Shown piece after piece: positions 19,202 to 20,468 of a DNA stretch of 20,468 nt. The position numbers and the translations under genes are program-made. Each line of letters starts with the position of its first letter. Position 1 is the first letter of the stretch. The notes under the pieces were generated by a model that saw only the letters and a list, made by a program, of their open reading frames with translations, was not told the origin of the DNA and searched no databases. Source of the stretch: a virus; the IMG/VR virus record IMGVR_UViG_3300017598_000114, positions 1 to 20,468 of that record; one strand, written 5' to 3'.

Positions 19202-19210
19202 CCACTACCC
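19180..19210 (-). terminator. Hairpin plus T-run terminator after the 180-aa gene
   Basis: On the minus strand GGGTAGT (19210-19204), an 11-nt loop, ACTACCC (19192-19186), then six Ts (19185-19180). It follows the 180-aa structural gene by 22 nt and should reduce read-through from the highly expressed capsid genes into the portal genes. Confidence 0.75.
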
Positions 19211-19232
19211 CTCTTTAGATTATGAAAAAACC

Positions 19233-19775
19233 TTAACTTGCTGAACCAACAATAGAAAGACCTGCTACAACTGATGCTTCAACTGTATAAGGATATTGTG
19301 CTTCACTTGAAGTCCAAGCTATTTGGTAACCGTTTTGATCTGCTGCTGCAGTTCCTGTTTGGCTTCCGTTTGTTCCTCCCATTTTCTCTGCTCCGTTAGA
19401 TAATCCGATACAATGCCAAATATCTTGGTTGTCTTGGTAAATTACTACCGTAGGTTTAGAAACTAATAACTGTAACTCTACATTTTTTGCTGAACTTAAT
19501 TTGTTTAGCATTGTTTGTAGTACTGTATCGTAAACAGTAGTGCCAGTTAATGGGTCATGTGTTTCTGTTGTTACTGCTCCAGCAATAAACTTCTTCGCTT
19601 TATAACGATAGAACTTTGTTCCTGCGCTTTGTGTAAGTGCTGTGATTTCTCCTGCTGTAACCGTACTAGCGGTAATAGATGTAAACTGAGCCACTAAAAT
19701 AGTAGCTTGTTTAATCCCTCCGATACTGTCGTCACATTCGTAATCAAAAGCTGATGTTAATGCTCCACAACTCAT
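19233..19775 (-). CDS. 180-aa capsid-adjacent structural protein
   Basis: This protein starts MSCGALTSAFDYECDDSIGG and is beta-rich with many Thr, Ala and Ser residues (QFTSITASTVTAGEITALTQ). Later it has VELQLLVSKPTVVIYQDNQD and ends VEASVVAGLSIVGSAS. The start motif C-x9-C with D-x-I-G-G-I recurs in phages of Bacteroidetes next to the capsid gene. It is a virion protein, perhaps a tail-tube or capsid-decoration protein, but I cannot choose between them. It lies between a UUCG hairpin and a terminator, so it forms a two-gene unit with the capsid gene. Confidence 0.7.
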   Translation of the reverse strand: MSCGALTSAFDYECDDSIGGIKQATILVAQFTSITASTVTAGEITALTQSAGTKFYRYKAKKFIAGAVTTETHDPLTGTTVYDTVLQTMLNKLSSAKNVELQLLVSKPTVVIYQDNQDIWHCIGLSNGAEKMGGTNGSQTGTAAADQNGYQIAWTSSEAQYPYTVEASVVAGLSIVGSAS

Positions 19776-19794
19776 ATTAATATTATTTAGTTAA

Positions 19795-19814
19795 GGGGAT
19801 GCCGAAGCACCCCC
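19795..19814 (-). promoter_or_regulatory. UUCG-tetraloop hairpin between capsid and next gene
   Basis: As minus-strand RNA this reads GGGGGUGC-UUCG-GCAUCCCC: an 8-bp stem with one G-U pair closed by a C(UUCG)G loop, one of the most stable RNA hairpins. Only a weak T-run follows (TTAACTAAAT), so it more likely protects the capsid mRNA 3' end or partly terminates. Confidence 0.65.
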
Positions 19815-19829
19815 GTTTAATTTATTTTC

Positions 19830-20468
19830 TTAGGAAGCTCCTAATCCCCATCTAACGATATAGTCAGAGAAGTTATATTGGATACCTCTTTTAAATGCAA
19901 TCAAAGAATGATTAGTTCTGTCATCTTCTGAATACCAAATTTTCATTGCGTCATCATCTGAATCTCCGTCCATTCCTACCATGATATTATCTCTTGTAGA
20001 AATAATCATTTTGTCTGCTCCAGTTAAACCAACAGTAGGTCTCATGATAACTTCTGTACCGTGATACTTTTGTGTGTTTTCTTTTACATCCCAATGAAAT
20101 AGGTTAGCGTTTCTTGCTGCGATAATATACAAATCGTAGTACGCTTGTGGCATCCACCAAATAAGTTGATCTCCGTCAGGGTTACCTGCTCTTAAATCTT
20201 CTGGAATTGCTAAGTACATATTTTGGAAGTTAGCCAATACATTACTAATAGTCATAGTAGTTGCGTTGTTTGTGTTTCCATCAATAGTTGATCCGTCAGC
20301 AAAGGCAGTTTTTAGGATGCCGTCATATTTATTTAAATTTGCATTTCCACTAAGAACGTCGCCTTGAAAGTCTGCAATAGATAATTGTCTCTTAACTAAG
20401 TTAAGTTTCTTTGTCATCCATGCTGCAGCGCAGACAAAATGATTATTTCTACAAGAGATAATATCATG
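19830..20468 (-). CDS. Major capsid protein, C-terminal part
   Basis: The frame is open to the window edge; the first Met (20417) is internal. Residues from there read MTKKLNLVKRQLSIADFQGD, then NKYDGILKTAF, FQNMYLAIPEDLRAG, YYDLYIIAARNANLFHWDV and GTEVIMRPTVGLTGADKMII. The order (target sequence, 'YDG' loop, helix with YxAIP, then the P-domain strands and a closing RWGLGAS) fits the C-terminal two thirds of an HK97-fold capsid protein as seen in Bacteroidetes phages. About 13 codons beyond 20429 come from an inverted copy of 19980-20018 and are not real protein. The N-terminal part, including the N-arm, is missing. It is the first gene of the window in transcription order and is followed by the UUCG hairpin. 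Confidence 0.82.
   Translation of the reverse strand, partial: HDIISCRNNHFVCAAAWMTKKLNLVKRQLSIADFQGDVLSGNANLNKYDGILKTAFADGSTIDGNTNNATTMTISNVLANFQNMYLAIPEDLRAGNPDGDQLIWWMPQAYYDLYIIAARNANLFHWDVKENTQKYHGTEVIMRPTVGLTGADKMIISTRDNIMVGMDGDSDDDAMKIWYSEDDRTNHSLIAFKRGIQYNFSDYIVRWGLGAS
19980..20468. repeat. 39-bp perfect inverted repeat at right contig end
   Basis: Bases 20430-20468 are the exact reverse complement of 19980-20018, with a 411-base spacer. The inner arm encodes normal capsid residues (TRDNIMV region). The outer arm replaces the capsid sequence that should continue. Together with the left-end repeat it points to fold-back chimeras at both ends. Confidence 0.95.

Noticed and set aside
19167-19205. 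13-residue N-terminal extension of the 81-aa protein
   Set aside because: It would be encoded by a terminator stem, its T-run and a promoter box.

Overview
This AT-rich window looks like about 20 kb of a phage genome from a Flavobacteriia-type (Bacteroidetes) host. Supporting signs: no Shine-Dalgarno sequences, starts preceded by A/T-rich leaders, promoter candidates of the Bacteroidetes form TTTG-N20-TAnnTTTG, a DUF3127-type single-strand-binding protein, a DUF6291-type replication protein and a DUF6712-type connector. Every protein gene is on the minus strand, so transcription runs from high to low coordinates. Many genes overlap by 1-17 nt (ATGA or TAATG junctions). No integrase, repressor/CI pair, terminase, tape measure, polymerase or tRNA is visible. 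I cannot tell a lytic phage from a prophage fragment.

Layout in transcription order. (1) Head and neck, 20468-14470: C-terminal part of the major capsid protein, a UUCG hairpin, a 180-aa structural protein, a terminator and restart promoter, two small head genes, a portal-like protein with a winged-helix-like insert, a DUF6712-type connector, a neck protein with a DUF1566-like C-terminus, and a 94-aa protein. (2) Receptor or surface protein and lysis, 14470-10406: fibronectin-III plus SGNH-hydrolase protein with catalytic blocks in an unusual order, a membrane coiled-coil protein, an M15 peptidase endolysin, a metallophosphoesterase, a holin-like protein, and two overlapping spanin-like genes. 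(3) Early/replication module, about 10350-4070, behind a good promoter: small regulators including a ribbon-helix-helix protein, a DnaA domain-IV protein, ERF annealing protein, SSB, a 4-Cys protein, a candidate structured RNA, a DUF6291 replication protein and a T7-like primase-helicase. (4) DNA modification, recombination and sugar genes, 4045-1: tiny membrane proteins, a Dam-like methyltransferase, NinG, a SAP/HeH mini-protein, an N4/N6 DNA methyltransferase, a GT2 glycosyltransferase, a left-handed beta-helix acyltransferase and a broken SAM methyltransferase.

The most interesting points are two candidate structured RNAs of similar design (a promoter box, then a terminator hairpin whose loop is complementary to the 5' part of the same RNA) at 7592-7685 (minus) and about 11204-11271 (plus), and the permuted SGNH domain. 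Both contig ends carry perfect inverted copies of nearby coding sequence (58 bp and 39 bp). These are most simply fold-back artefacts, so the terminal residues of the first and last genes should not be trusted.
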